This document shows, one piece after another, positions 9,298 through 18,292 of a stretch of DNA of 64,000 nucleotides. Made by a program: the position numbers and the translations under genes. How positions within the stretch are numbered: position 1 is the first letter of the stretch; every line of letters begins with the position of its first letter. Source of the DNA: Litoreibacter roseus (GTDB lineage: Bacteria; Pseudomonadota; Alphaproteobacteria; Rhodobacterales; Rhodobacteraceae); the NCBI RefSeq assembly GCF_009811795.1, contig NZ_BLJE01000002.1:1116001-1180000 (forward strand), written 5' to 3'. Below the pieces are notes generated by a model. That model ran no database searches and was not told the DNA's origin. It was given only the letters and a program-made list of their open reading frames with translations.

Positions 9298-9404
9298 TGC
9301 GCTGTGTGACCCTAAGTTAACTCACGGGTCAAGGGACAGTGTTTGACTCCGCCGCGCGGCTCGGCAAGTGTTGATCCACCAATTTTCACCAGGGGGTGCT
9401 CACC

Positions 9405-10985
9405 ATGTCTATCAAATACCTTGCCGCCACCGCTGTTCTGGCTCTGATGCCGGGGCTTGCGCAGGCAGAATATTCACTCACGATTCTTCATACAAATGAC
9501 TTTCACGCGCGGTTCGAGCCGATCAGCAAGTATGATTCAGGCTGCTCTGCCGAGGATAACGACGCCGGGGAATGCTTTGGCGGTTCCGCACGTCTTGTGA
9601 CCGCCGTGACGGAGGCGCGCAGCCGGTCCAACAATTCCATCCTCGTGGATGGCGGAGATCAGTTCCAAGGCACGCTGTTCTACACCTATTACAAAGGTGC
9701 GATGACGGCCGAGATGATGAACAAGCTGGGCTATGACGGCATGACCGTCGGTAACCATGAGTTCGACGACGGCCCGGAAGTGCTGGCGGGCTTCATGGAT
9801 GCAGTCGAGTTTCCGGTCTTGATGTCCAACGGCGACGTCACGCAGGAGCCCGCGCTGGCCGACAGGCTGATGAAATCCACAGTGATTGAACGGGGCGGCG
9901 AAAAGATTGGCCTGATCGGCTTGACCCCGGAGAACACAGACGAGCTGGCAAGCCCGGGCCCGAATGTCACCTTCTCCGATCCAGTAGCTGCGGCGCAGGG
10001 GGAAGTCGATAAGCTGACGGCTGAGGGTGTGAACAAGATCATCGTGCTCAGCCATTCCGGCTTTGAGGTGGACAAGCGGATCGCGGCGGAAACCACGGGC
10101 ATCGACGTGATCGTAGGCGGTCACTCCAACACGCTTCTGTCCAACACGCAGGAGCGCGCGGTTGACGTCTATCCGGTCATGGTGGGCGAGACTGCCATCG
10201 TTCAGGCCTATGCCTACGGCAAGTTTCTGGGCGAATTGAACGTCACCTTCGACGATGCAGGTGTGCTGACCGAGGCGGTGGGAGAACCGCTGATCATTGA
10301 CAGTCAGGTGGCTGAAGACAGCACAACGAAAGAGCGCATCGCCGAGATGTCCGCGCCGTTGGACGAGATCCGCAACAAGGTTGTTGCCTCGACTGCCGCC
10401 AGCATTGAAGGCAACCGGGACGTATGCCGGGTGCAGGAATGCGAGATGGGCAATCTGGTCGCCGACGCCATGCTGGACCGCGTGAAAGATCAAGGCGTGA
10501 GCATTGCAATTGCGAACTCGGGCGGGATCCGGGCGTCCATCGACGCAGGCGAAGTCACCATGGGTGAGGTGCTGACGGTGCTGCCGTTCCAGAATACCCT
10601 CTCCACCTTTGAGATCAGCGGCCAAGGCCTCATCGACGCTTTGGAAAACGGCGTGAGCGAAGTGGAAGAGGTCGGTGGCCGGTTCCCACAGGTGGCCGGT
10701 CTTAAGTTCATCTGGGATCCGTCCAAACCCGCAGGTGAAGGCCGCATCACGGAAGTGATGGTCGAAGGCGATGACGGGTTCGCGCCGCTCGACGTCGCTA
10801 AGGTCTACTCAGTTGTGACGAACAACTTCGTGCGCAATGGCGGCGACGGCTACAAGATGTTCTCTACCGATGGGCTGAACGCCTATGATTTCGGACCGGA
10901 TCTGGCCGATGTCATGGCTGAATATCTGGCCGAGAAGAACGGCGCATACGAGCCCTACACCGACGGACGCATCGCGCAGCAATAA
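9405..10985 (+). CDS. Periplasmic 5'-nucleotidase / 2',3'-cyclic phosphodiesterase
   Basis: A 526-residue secreted metallophosphoesterase of the UshA/CpdB family that dephosphorylates extracellular nucleotides. The signal peptide is MSIKYLAATAVLALMPGLAQA. The N-terminal dimetal domain has ILHTNDFHARF, VDGGDQFQG, VGNHEFDDG, LSHSG and VGGHSN. The C-terminal nucleotide-binding domain has ANSGGIRASI and FVRNGGDGY. The ATG at 9405 is preceded by AGGGGG; the GTG 9 bp upstream would place residues before the signal peptide. It is monocistronic, ended by a strong terminator. Likely role: scavenging phosphate and nucleosides. Confidence 0.95.
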   Translation: MSIKYLAATAVLALMPGLAQAEYSLTILHTNDFHARFEPISKYDSGCSAEDNDAGECFGGSARLVTAVTEARSRSNNSILVDGGDQFQGTLFYTYYKGAMTAEMMNKLGYDGMTVGNHEFDDGPEVLAGFMDAVEFPVLMSNGDVTQEPALADRLMKSTVIERGGEKIGLIGLTPENTDELASPGPNVTFSDPVAAAQGEVDKLTAEGVNKIIVLSHSGFEVDKRIAAETTGIDVIVGGHSNTLLSNTQERAVDVYPVMVGETAIVQAYAYGKFLGELNVTFDDAGVLTEAVGEPLIIDSQVAEDSTTKERIAEMSAPLDEIRNKVVASTAASIEGNRDVCRVQECEMGNLVADAMLDRVKDQGVSIAIANSGGIRASIDAGEVTMGEVLTVLPFQNTLSTFEISGQGLIDALENGVSEVEEVGGRFPQVAGLKFIWDPSKPAGEGRITEVMVEGDDGFAPLDVAKVYSVVTNNFVRNGGDGYKMFSTDGLNAYDFGPDLADVMAEYLAEKNGAYEPYTDGRIAQQ

Positions 10986-11003
10986 TGCGCTGAACAAGAC
11001 GAC

Positions 11004-11033
11004 AAAGGCCGCGTTGTGACGCGGCCTTTTTTT
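11004..11033 (+). terminator. Rho-independent terminator after the 5'-nucleotidase
   Basis: GGCCGCGT, loop TGTG, ACGCGGCC, followed by seven T residues, 19 bp after the stop codon. The leading AAA pairs with the first Ts, giving an 11-bp stem. This is the clearest intrinsic terminator in the window. Confidence 0.93.
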
Positions 11034-11057
11034 ATGTGCAACCCAGAGAATGCAGTG

Positions 11058-11630
11058 TCAGTTCAAACACCGCCGCAGGTTTGTCTGGAAGAGCGATCCG
11101 GACACCGTCATACCCGCGCCGCTGTTGGGTTGAACGTAATAGGATCGCTCGGTCGCGCCGCGCCCCTTGCACCTGACGTTGACCTGAGCGGCCACGTTGT
11201 TTTCCTCAATCTCCACGACCTTGCATTGGAGACCATTGTCGCGAAGGGTGGACCGGCTGAAGGACCATGTCGTACCCTCCTGACTGCAGCTTCCGCCAAC
11301 CTCTCGCCAAAGACCTGCGATCTGCGTCTGAAAGAGCGTTCCGGCAGTGGGTGGTGGCGATGCCGGCAAGGTGCCGCTAGTCATGGAAACCTCGGTCAAC
11401 TCCATCGGGTCACTCGGGCCAACCACAATAACGGATCCGGTGGGCATTGGCCCCGTATCACTCAGAAGCGGATTGGCCGAAAGCAACTGCGATACACCGA
11501 TGCGGCATTCGGCGGCGACGCTGCGCAACGTATCGCCCGGTTCAACCGCATAATAGAGCCCGCAGGCCGCAGTGGCTGGTACAGGAAGCGTGGTTAATCC
11601 GACAGCGAACAAAAGAGAACGAACAGACAT
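11058..11630 (-). CDS. Secreted LysM-domain protein
   Basis: A 190-residue exported protein: signal peptide MSVRSLLFAVGLTTLPVPATA, then a LysM peptidoglycan-binding domain (CGLYYAVEPGDTLRSVAAECRIGVSQLLSANPLL, about residues 23-57). After a Pro/Ser/Thr-rich linker comes a C-terminal domain with several Cys that probably form disulphides (SCSQEGTTWSFS, GLQCKVVEIEENN, RCKGRG). It likely sits at the cell wall. The C-terminal domain is not recognised. Convergent to the 5'-nucleotidase. Confidence 0.85.
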   Translation of the reverse strand: MSVRSLLFAVGLTTLPVPATAACGLYYAVEPGDTLRSVAAECRIGVSQLLSANPLLSDTGPMPTGSVIVVGPSDPMELTEVSMTSGTLPASPPPTAGTLFQTQIAGLWREVGGSCSQEGTTWSFSRSTLRDNGLQCKVVEIEENNVAAQVNVRCKGRGATERSYYVQPNSGAGMTVSGSLFQTNLRRCLN

Positions 11631-11684
11631 TTGAAAACCCCCACATGGTTACAGGGAGGTAAACACCCGACGCCGCCTAAGGTT

Positions 11685-12791
11685 TCATCCGGCCGCGGCA
11701 GTCTGATCGAGATACGGCATCAATTGGGGCCAGTCGAAAGTGACCCCAATGCCCGGCGTCTCGGGCGCGACCGCCAGCGTGCCATCGAGGCGTAGGGGCG
11801 CCTTGGTGTAGCGGTCGATAGGGAACGAATGCACCTCGATCCAGCCATTCGTGGGCTGACCGCCCACCAGCGAAACGTGCAATTCCTGCATCCCGTGGGA
11901 GCATACGGGAATATGGTTCGCCGCCCCAAGCGCTGCCACCTGCAACCAGCCGGTGATCCCGCCGCAGTTCGATGCATCGGGCTGGAGGAAGCCCAAGCCC
12001 GCCTGAGCGACAGCATATTCGAACTCATGGATCGTGTGCAGGTTCTCACCCATCGCAATCGGGATGTTCGTGCTGGCCGCGATCCGCCCGTAGCCCGCGT
12101 AGTCGTCCGGTATGGTCGGCTCCTCAAACCAGAGCAGGTCAAACGGGGCAAAGGCCTTGCAGGCCGCGATGGCCTGATCGACGCTCATCGAATAGTTGGC
12201 GTCCACCATGAAGGCGATGTCGGGTCCGATCAGATCGCGGACAGCGGCGATCCGATCCAGATCTTCCGCCAGTGTCGGCTGGCCGATCTTGATCTTCACC
12301 CCGTTGAAGCCCCGATCCAGATAGCCTTGGACGGACTCCAATAGTTTCGGCAGGTCAAAGCCCAGATCAATGCCACCGCAATAGGCTTTGGCCCGGTTCG
12401 ACCTCCCGCCAGCCATTTTCCACAAAGGCAACCCGTTGGCCTTGCCCCGCAGATCCCAAAGCGCGATATCCACGGCCGAGATCGCAAAGCTGGCAATGCC
12501 GCCCCGCGCGACGTAATGCACGTGCCAGCCCATCGCGTCATAGAGCGCCTCGACATCTGTTGCATCCTGACCTTGCAAAAACGGCGCCAGGTCATCGCGG
12601 ATCATCGCAAGAACGGCCGTTCCGCCCTTGCCACCGGTATAGGTGTAGCCTGTGCCCTGCGTGCCATCTTCCAGCGTCACGGTTGCGGTGATCAGTTGAA
12701 AATGGGTGTGGTCGCCGTGTTTTGCGTCCACCAGCACTTCATCCAGCGGCACGTTGAAAAGCTGCGCCTTGATGTCCGTGATCCGCGCCAT
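11685..12791 (-). CDS. Mandelate racemase/muconate lactonizing enzyme family sugar-acid dehydratase
   Basis: A 368-residue member of the enolase superfamily, MR subgroup. Catalytic and metal residues visible: KIK (K166, K168), D197 with N199 in VDANY, E223 in WFEEP, E249 in MGEN, D272, and H299 in CSHGMQE. Such enzymes abstract the alpha-proton of an aldonic acid, usually giving a 2-keto-3-deoxy acid. It is the last gene of a block with a hydroxyacid dehydrogenase, an FAH-type hydrolase, an IlvD-type dehydratase and an SDR. A fuconate- or galactarate-like substrate is plausible, but racemase activity is not excluded. Confidence 0.9.
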   Translation of the reverse strand: MARITDIKAQLFNVPLDEVLVDAKHGDHTHFQLITATVTLEDGTQGTGYTYTGGKGGTAVLAMIRDDLAPFLQGQDATDVEALYDAMGWHVHYVARGGIASFAISAVDIALWDLRGKANGLPLWKMAGGRSNRAKAYCGGIDLGFDLPKLLESVQGYLDRGFNGVKIKIGQPTLAEDLDRIAAVRDLIGPDIAFMVDANYSMSVDQAIAACKAFAPFDLLWFEEPTIPDDYAGYGRIAASTNIPIAMGENLHTIHEFEYAVAQAGLGFLQPDASNCGGITGWLQVAALGAANHIPVCSHGMQELHVSLVGGQPTNGWIEVHSFPIDRYTKAPLRLDGTLAVAPETPGIGVTFDWPQLMPYLDQTAAAG

Positions 12792-12794
12792 GAT

Positions 12795-13745
12795 CTACAT
12801 ATCCGCGCATTCCGGAACCGGTGTTTTCAACATTCCATCCGCCAGAAACTGCAGCAGGTTGTCGACCGTCAGCGCGCCCATGGCGGCCCGTGTTTCAACC
12901 GTTGCACTGCCCACATGGGGCAACAGCACCACGTTATCCATCGCCTTCAGTGCATCGGGGATATGGGGCTCTTTTTCGAAAACGTCTAACCCTGCAGAGC
13001 CCACGCGCCCGGCTCGCAATGCGTCGATCAACGCGGCTTCATCGACCACCGATCCACGGGACACGTTGATCAGCATCCCCTCAGGACCCAACGCATCCAA
13101 CACCTCGGCATTCACCAATTTCTCGGTAGAGGGCCCGCCCGGTGTGATGCAGATCAGGACGTCTGACGCTTTCGCCATTTCGGTCAAGTCGGCCACATAG
13201 CGATAGGGCACGTCTTTCTTGGACCGCGTATGATAGAGGATCGTCGGTTTGAAAACCTGCAACCGCTCCGCAATTTCCTGCCCGATCCGCCCCATACCCA
13301 GAATGCCGATGGTTCGGTTGTCCGGCGAGCGGGACAGAGGCGCGTTCCCTTGCGCCTCCCACGCGCCGGAGCGCGCATGGGCCTCGTCATGGCGGAAGTT
13401 GCGAAAGCCCGCCAACAGCAGCAGCAGGGTAGTGTTCGCGACCTCTGCATTCAGCACATCGGGCGTGTGGGAGACCTTTATCCCGCGTGCCACGGCCGCA
13501 TCCGTGTCAATAGCATCGTAGCCGACACCGTAGCATGAGATCACCTTCAGGTTCGGCAGCGCCGCCATGATATGGGGCTTCACCCCGTCATGGCCGTTGG
13601 TGGCCACGGCGGTGACCTTGTCCCCTTGATTTTTTGCCCAGGCGTCGAAATCATCGATCTCGGACAGCTTATGGATGGTGAATTTCGCCCCCATCCGGTC
13701 GAGCATCACTTCGGTCGCGCCGCCGATCAGCAGAAGATCAGGCAT
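12795..13745 (-). CDS. D-2-hydroxyacid dehydrogenase (GhrB/HPR type)
   Basis: A 316-residue NAD(P)-dependent dehydrogenase that reduces glyoxylate, hydroxypyruvate or a longer 2-keto acid. The nucleotide-binding motif is GILGMGRIGQ (about 147-156). The catalytic triad is Arg230 (NVSRG), Glu259 (FEKEP) and His277 (PHVGSA). It overlaps the FAH-type hydrolase gene by 8 nt, and the next gene starts 3 bp after its stop. Its likely job is to reduce the 2-keto product of this catabolic block; the exact substrate is unknown. Confidence 0.9.
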   Translation of the reverse strand: MPDLLLIGGATEVMLDRMGAKFTIHKLSEIDDFDAWAKNQGDKVTAVATNGHDGVKPHIMAALPNLKVISCYGVGYDAIDTDAAVARGIKVSHTPDVLNAEVANTTLLLLLAGFRNFRHDEAHARSGAWEAQGNAPLSRSPDNRTIGILGMGRIGQEIAERLQVFKPTILYHTRSKKDVPYRYVADLTEMAKASDVLICITPGGPSTEKLVNAEVLDALGPEGMLINVSRGSVVDEAALIDALRAGRVGSAGLDVFEKEPHIPDALKAMDNVVLLPHVGSATVETRAAMGALTVDNLLQFLADGMLKTPVPECADM

Positions 13746-14586
13746 CTTGATCCACCGTCTGGCGCTGGCGGCCCAGCCCTTCGATCTCCAATTCCATCAC
13801 GTCGCCCTTTTTCAGGTAAACCGGCTCGGGCTTCATGCCCATGCCGACGCCCGGAGGGGTACCCGTGGTGATCACGTCGCCTGGATGTAGGGTCATCAGC
13901 TGGGACAAATGGGAAATGATCTGCGCCACGGTGAAAATCATCGTGCTGGTATTGCCCGTTTGCATTCGCTTGCCGTTCACATCCAGCGACATGGCAAGGT
14001 TCTGCGGATCGCCCACTTCGTCCCGGGTGACAAGCCATGGTCCGGTCGGCCCGAACGTGTCGCAGCTTTTGCCTTTGGTCCACTGGCCCGTCAGCTTGGT
14101 TTGAAAGTGCCGCTCTGACACATCATTGACGACGCAATAGCCCGCCACATGGTTCAGCGCATCGGCCTCGCTGACATACTTGGCCTCGCTTCCGATCACG
14201 ACACCCAACTCGACCTCCCAGTCCGTATGAGTCGAGCCGCGCGGCATCACCACATCGTCATACGCTCCCACAATCGCCGAATTTGCCTTGAAGAACAGAA
14301 TCGGGTGCTCAGGGATATCCGCGCCGGTTTCCGCAGCGTGGTCCGAGTAATTCAGTCCGATACACAGGAACTTTCCAATGCTGCCGACGCAGGCCCCGAG
14401 GCGGGGATCACCGTCTACGGCGGGCAAGCTGGTCACGTTCAGATCCCGCAACTTGTCCAGTGCAGCATCCCCAAGAGTGCTGCCCTCCACATCCGCAATC
14501 ACGCCGCTCAGGTCACGCAATGTGCCGTCTGGGTCTATCAATCCGGGCTTTTCCGATCCGGGTGCGCCGTAACGTACAAGTTTCAT
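13738..14586 (-). CDS. Fumarylacetoacetate hydrolase family protein (diketo-sugar-acid hydrolase type)
   Basis: A 282-residue FAH-fold hydrolase. The metal site is recognisable in HTDWEVELGVVIG (Glu-x-Glu) with the later Asp in YCVVNDVSER. The GDVITTGTPPGVGMG motif is typical of the family. Close relatives cleave 2,4-diketo-3-deoxy-L-fuconate into pyruvate and L-lactate, or hydrolyse related acylpyruvates. An SDR and two dehydratases in the same block fit the non-phosphorylating fuconate-type route. This assignment is inferred from family and context. Confidence 0.9.
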   Translation of the reverse strand: MKLVRYGAPGSEKPGLIDPDGTLRDLSGVIADVEGSTLGDAALDKLRDLNVTSLPAVDGDPRLGACVGSIGKFLCIGLNYSDHAAETGADIPEHPILFFKANSAIVGAYDDVVMPRGSTHTDWEVELGVVIGSEAKYVSEADALNHVAGYCVVNDVSERHFQTKLTGQWTKGKSCDTFGPTGPWLVTRDEVGDPQNLAMSLDVNGKRMQTGNTSTMIFTVAQIISHLSQLMTLHPGDVITTGTPPGVGMGMKPEPVYLKKGDVMELEIEGLGRQRQTVDQDA

Positions 14587-14598
14587 ATCTCATCCCCT

Positions 14599-16389
14599 CT
14601 AGTGGTTGTCGCGCGGCATGTGTTTGCGGGCGATGTCTTGATATTTCGCGGCGCCCTCAAGGGTCATGCCCTCACTGAACGGCTGGACCTTCTCGCGGAA
14701 GATCTCCTGCCATGGGCTCTGGCTTTCGGGTGCGTCGATGGACCCGTTGGTCAGTTTGGCGCGGCGGGCGGCCAGTTCGTTCTCGGGGACATGCATATCA
14801 GCGGTGCAGGCCCCCAGATCAATGCGTATCGTGTCGCCGGTTTGTACCAGTGCCAGACCGCCACCATCCGCCGCCTCGGGCGACGCGTTCAGAATGGACG
14901 GCGATCCGGACGTGCCCGATTGTCGCCCATCACCGACGCAGGGCAGGGCGTGGATGCCCTGCTTCAACAGGTATGCCGGCGGGCGCATGTTCACGACCTC
15001 GGCCCCGCCGGGATACCCCTTGGGCCCGGCACCACGCATGATCAAAATGCAGTGCGCGTCGATGCCAAGGCTCTCGTCGTCGATACGGGCATGAAAATCC
15101 TCGGGTCCGTCAAAGACGATCGCGCGGCCCTCAAAGGCGTCGGGATCATCTGGGTTCGACAGGTAGCGGTCCCGGAATTCCTTGGAAATCACGCTGGTTT
15201 TCATGATCGCACTGTCAAAGAGGTTGCCCTTCAGGTTGATAAAGCCCGCGTCCTTCACCAGCGGCGCGTCGGCTGCGCGGATGACGTCTGGATTGCCCGT
15301 CCGCAAATCCTCGCAATTCTTGGCCATCGTCTTGCCATTCGCCGTGATCACATCCGGATGGGGCAAAAGTCCCGCGCCGATCAATTCACCGATCACGGCC
15401 GGCACGCCGCCGGCCCGGTGATAGTCCTCGCCCAGATATTCACCGGCAGGCTGCAGATTGACCAGAAGCGGCACCTTGTGGCCAAGCGACTGCCAGTCGT
15501 CATTGGTGAGGCTCAGCCCCAGATGTTTCGCGATCCCGTTCAGATGGATCGGCGCGTTGGTGGAGCCTCCGATGGCGGAGTTGATGACGATCGCGTTCTC
15601 GAACGCTTCGCGCGTCATGATCTGGGACGGGCGCAGGTCGTCGTTCACCATCTCCACGATCCGCTTGCCGGTCTGGTAACTGATCTGGCCTCGCTCGCGG
15701 TAGGGCGCCGGGATCGCGGCAGAGCCCGGCAATTGCATCCCCAACGCCTCGGCCAGCGAATTCATGGTGGTGGCCGTGCCCATCGTGTTGCAGTAGCCCA
15801 CTGACGGAGTGGACGAGGCGACCAGATCCATGAACCCGTCATCGTCGATCTCGCCGGCCGCGTGCAATTCCCGTGCCTTCCAGATGATCGTGCCCGATCC
15901 CGTCCGCTGCCCTTTGAACCATCCGTTCAGCATTGGTCCCACAGACAGCGCAATTGCCGGGATATTCACCGTGGCAGCTGCCATCAAAAGCGCAGGCGTG
16001 GTCTTGTCGCAGCCGATGTTCAGAACGACGCCGTCGATGGGATAGCCATAAAGCGTTTCGACAAGGCTCAGATAGGCCAGATTGCGGTCCAGCATCGCCG
16101 TTGGGCGCTTACCGGTCTCCTGAATGGGATGCACCGGAATTTCGATCACAGTTCCGCCCGCTGCGATAACACCGTCCCGCACGCGCTTGGACAACTCGAT
16201 ATGGTGCCGATTGCACGGGCTCAGATCGCTTCCTGTCTGGGCGATCCCGATGATGGGCTTGCCGGATTGCAACTCCTCACGGGTCAGCCCGTAATTCAGG
16301 TACCGCTCCAGATAGAGCGCGGTCATCTCCTGATCATCTGGGTTGTTGAACCAGGCTTGGCTGCGCAGTTTGGGTGTCTTATCGCTCAT
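14599..16389 (-). CDS. IlvD/Edd-family sugar-acid dehydratase (L-arabinonate dehydratase-like)
   Basis: A 596-residue [2Fe-2S] dehydratase converting an aldonate to the 2-keto-3-deoxy acid. Three Cys at 59 (SPCNRHH), 127 (NIGCDKTTP) and 200 ([10 protein letters not shown]) are at the positions expected of the pentonate dehydratase branch rather than the Fe4S4 branch. The late motif [16 protein letters not shown] is also family-typical. The sequence after [16 protein letters not shown] resembles L-arabinonate and D-xylonate dehydratases. It lies upstream of the FAH-type hydrolase, spaced 12 bp. Confidence 0.92.
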   Translation of the reverse strand: MSDKTPKLRSQAWFNNPDDQEMTALYLERYLNYGLTREELQSGKPIIGIAQTGSDLSPCNRHHIELSKRVRDGVIAAGGTVIEIPVHPIQETGKRPTAMLDRNLAYLSLVETLYGYPIDGVVLNIGCDKTTPALLMAAATVNIPAIALSVGPMLNGWFKGQRTGSGTIIWKARELHAAGEIDDDGFMDLVASSTPSVGYCNTMGTATTMNSLAEALGMQLPGSAAIPAPYRERGQISYQTGKRIVEMVNDDLRPSQIMTREAFENAIVINSAIGGSTNAPIHLNGIAKHLGLSLTNDDWQSLGHKVPLLVNLQPAGEYLGEDYHRAGGVPAVIGELIGAGLLPHPDVITANGKTMAKNCEDLRTGNPDVIRAADAPLVKDAGFINLKGNLFDSAIMKTSVISKEFRDRYLSNPDDPDAFEGRAIVFDGPEDFHARIDDESLGIDAHCILIMRGAGPKGYPGGAEVVNMRPPAYLLKQGIHALPCVGDGRQSGTSGSPSILNASPEAADGGGLALVQTGDTIRIDLGACTADMHVPENELAARRAKLTNGSIDAPESQSPWQEIFREKVQPFSEGMTLEGAAKYQDIARKHMPRDNH

Positions 16390-16447
16390 CGCATGATCCT
16401 CAATCAGATGTCGACCGCAGGGGCCGGTATTTAAACGACACAGGTCG

Positions 16448-16469
16448 CTTCTTTCTGGCCAAAATACTC
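16448..16469. repeat. Dispersed intergenic motif copy (TTTCTGGCCAAAATACTC)
   Basis: This copy lies in the 99-bp gap between the IlvD-type gene and the SDR gene. Very similar sequences occur at 2034-2055 (inverted), 2247-2268 and, partly, 33255-33270. Position and conservation suggest a dispersed short repeat rather than coding sequence. Confidence 0.5.
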
Positions 16470-16488
16470 TCGCCGAAGGCGTCTTCCC

Positions 16489-17232
16489 TCAGCCGCTCCA
16501 CCCGCCGTCGATCACGTGGGGCTGCCCGGTGGTAAAGCCGCTTTCGTCGCTCGCCAAATAGACAACCAGCGCTGCGATTTCCTCTGCCTTGGCCACCCGT
16601 CCCATGGGCTGGCGGGATACGAACTGCGCCATGGCGTCCTCGACGCTGCCTAGCTCTTCCCCCAACGCCTTGACGCGGTCGTGCCAGCTTGGGCTCTCGA
16701 CCGTGCCGGGGCAGATGCAGTTACACCGGATGCCTTTGGTGATGTAGTCGACCGCTACGGATTTCGTCATGCCGATCACCGCAGCTTTCGTCGTTCCATA
16801 AATAAACCGGTTGGGCGCCCCGATGATCGACGAACAGGCCGATGACATGTTGATGATCGACCCGCCACCCCGCTCCAGCATACCGGGTAGGGCAGCGCGG
16901 ATCGTTCGGAACATGGACCGGATATTGAGGTCGAACGCGAACTCCCACTCCTCATCGGTGGCGTCCAGAACGCTGCCGTGATGAACAAATCCGGCGCAGT
17001 TGAAGAGCACGTCCGGCGCGGCTTTTTCCACCCCTGCAGATACCGAGGCAGCATCCCGCGCATCTAGGACAAGTGTTTCGATGTTGGCATGATCAAGCTC
17101 GGCCAATGCATCCGCATTCACATCCGTCGCAAACACATGCGCGCCTTCGTTTGCCATCGCAAGCGCGCTTGCGCGACCAATCCCTTGACCGGCCGCCGTC
17201 ACCAGGGCGCGCTTTCCTTCAAGTCTTTGCAT
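16489..17232 (-). CDS. Short-chain dehydrogenase (2-keto-3-deoxy-fuconate dehydrogenase-like)
   Basis: A 247-residue classical SDR: cofactor motif TAAGQGIG (12-19), NCAG (78-81), catalytic Ser around 130, Tyr145 and Lys149 (YGTTK). Asp37 after the second strand suggests NAD preference. It resembles the SDRs that oxidise 2-keto-3-deoxy-L-fuconate to the 2,4-diketo acid, which the FAH-type hydrolase in this block would then cleave. It is the first gene of the leftward block, with palindromes in its upstream region. Confidence 0.88.
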   Translation of the reverse strand: MQRLEGKRALVTAAGQGIGRASALAMANEGAHVFATDVNADALAELDHANIETLVLDARDAASVSAGVEKAAPDVLFNCAGFVHHGSVLDATDEEWEFAFDLNIRSMFRTIRAALPGMLERGGGSIINMSSACSSIIGAPNRFIYGTTKAAVIGMTKSVAVDYITKGIRCNCICPGTVESPSWHDRVKALGEELGSVEDAMAQFVSRQPMGRVAKAEEIAALVVYLASDESGFTTGQPHVIDGGWSG

Positions 17233-17276
17233 TGAAACGAAAACCTCCCACAGTCTTACGCTGATTTCTAGGGCTT

Positions 17277-17298
17277 GACGGCGTCTTTAAACGCCGTC
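17277..17298. promoter_or_regulatory. Inverted repeat GACGGCGT-N6-ACGCCGTC, operator candidate
   Basis: A perfect 8-bp inverted repeat around CTTTAA in the 175-bp divergent region between the SDR and the HIBADH-family gene, 45 bp upstream of the SDR start. It has no T-run, so it is not a typical intrinsic terminator. It probably binds a regulator of the flanking sugar-acid genes. Confidence 0.5.
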
Positions 17299-17320
17299 CC
17301 ATGACCCTGATTTGCCCTGA

Positions 17321-17330
17321 GTCCTAGGAC
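17321..17330. promoter_or_regulatory. Palindrome GTCCTAGGAC, operator candidate
   Basis: A perfect 10-bp palindrome 78 bp upstream of the TTG start of the HIBADH-family gene. It could be a GntR-type half-site pair. The evidence is symmetry and position only. Confidence 0.3.
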
Positions 17331-17407
17331 CAATTTCCGGCGTGGGCAATCCTTTTCACCACCGGCTCTTTCGCCTAGTGTTTGCGCAAACAGGGGAGGA
17401 CCGTATC

Positions 17408-18292
17408 TTGTCGAAGTCACACATCGCGCTTTTGGGCACTGGCCTGATGGGCGCCCCGATGGCCCGTAATCTGCTGGCTGCGGGGCACCCGGTGACGGTC
17501 TGGAACCGGACCGCCGAAAAGGCGCAGGCGTTGGAAAAGGACGGGGCCAAAGTCGCGCCGGACGTGCCGGGCGCCGTTGCAGGGGCGGATGTCATCATTT
17601 CAATGCTGAGCGACGGGGTCGCGGTCAGCCAGCTTATAATGGATACCGCGGTCACCGACGCGCTGAAACCCGCCGCGATCTGGATCGACATGTCATCCGC
17701 CAAGCCCGAAGAGGCGCGCGCGCAGGCCGGTCATCTGACCCAACTGGGGTTTGATCATCTGGACGCGCCGGTTTCTGGCGGCACCAAGGGGGCAGAGGCT
17801 GGAACGCTCGCCATCATGGCGGGTGGTGCGACCGCGTGCTTTGCCCGTGCCGAGCCCGTGTTTTCCGTGATGGGTCGCCCGGTGCATGTGGGGCCTTCCG
17901 GTGCGGGGCAGCTGTCAAAACTAGCCAATCAGGCGATTGTCGCGGTCACCATCGGTGTGGTTGCGGAGGCGATGCTTCTGTTGCGTGAAGGCGGTGCAGA
18001 CCCCGCAGCGGTGCGTGACGCGCTAAAGGGTGGCTTCGCGGACTCGACCATCCTGCAGCAGCATGGCGGGCGCATGACCGAGGGCAATTTTGAGCCGGGG
18101 GGGCTCTCGAAATTTCAGCTCAAGGATCTCGACAATTTGCTGCACGAAGCGCGGGGCATCGGGGTTACACTGCCGCTGGCGCAAGACGTGCGGGATCGGT
18201 TCGAGCGGTTTTGCAACGAATTGGGTGGCGCGAATAAAGATCACTCCGGGCTATTCCTGGAGCTTCTGGATCAGAACGGGATGGCATCATGA
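17408..18292 (+). CDS. NAD(P)-dependent oxidoreductase, 3-hydroxyisobutyrate dehydrogenase family
   Basis: A 294-residue beta-hydroxyacid dehydrogenase with the Rossmann motif LLGTGLMGAPMARN at the N-terminus, DAPVSGG (substrate loop) and the catalytic-Lys segment GQLSKLANQ. I chose TTG at 17408 because GGGGAGGA lies 7 bp upstream and the first residues (SKSHIALLG) fit the family; the longer frame has no ribosome site. It overlaps the DenD-like gene by 4 nt. Relatives include tartronate-semialdehyde reductase and L-threonate dehydrogenase (LtnD). Next to a DenD-like gene, threonate or erythronate metabolism is attractive, though the partner kinase genes are absent here. Confidence 0.88.
   Translation: MSKSHIALLGTGLMGAPMARNLLAAGHPVTVWNRTAEKAQALEKDGAKVAPDVPGAVAGADVIISMLSDGVAVSQLIMDTAVTDALKPAAIWIDMSSAKPEEARAQAGHLTQLGFDHLDAPVSGGTKGAEAGTLAIMAGGATACFARAEPVFSVMGRPVHVGPSGAGQLSKLANQAIVAVTIGVVAEAMLLLREGGADPAAVRDALKGGFADSTILQQHGGRMTEGNFEPGGLSKFQLKDLDNLLHEARGIGVTLPLAQDVRDRFERFCNELGGANKDHSGLFLELLDQNGMAS

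Noticed and set aside
14149-15804. A long plus-strand frame opposite the IlvD/Edd gene
   Set aside because: It is the antisense of a clearly conserved dehydratase with correct Cys positions. Long antisense frames are common in GC-rich coding DNA.
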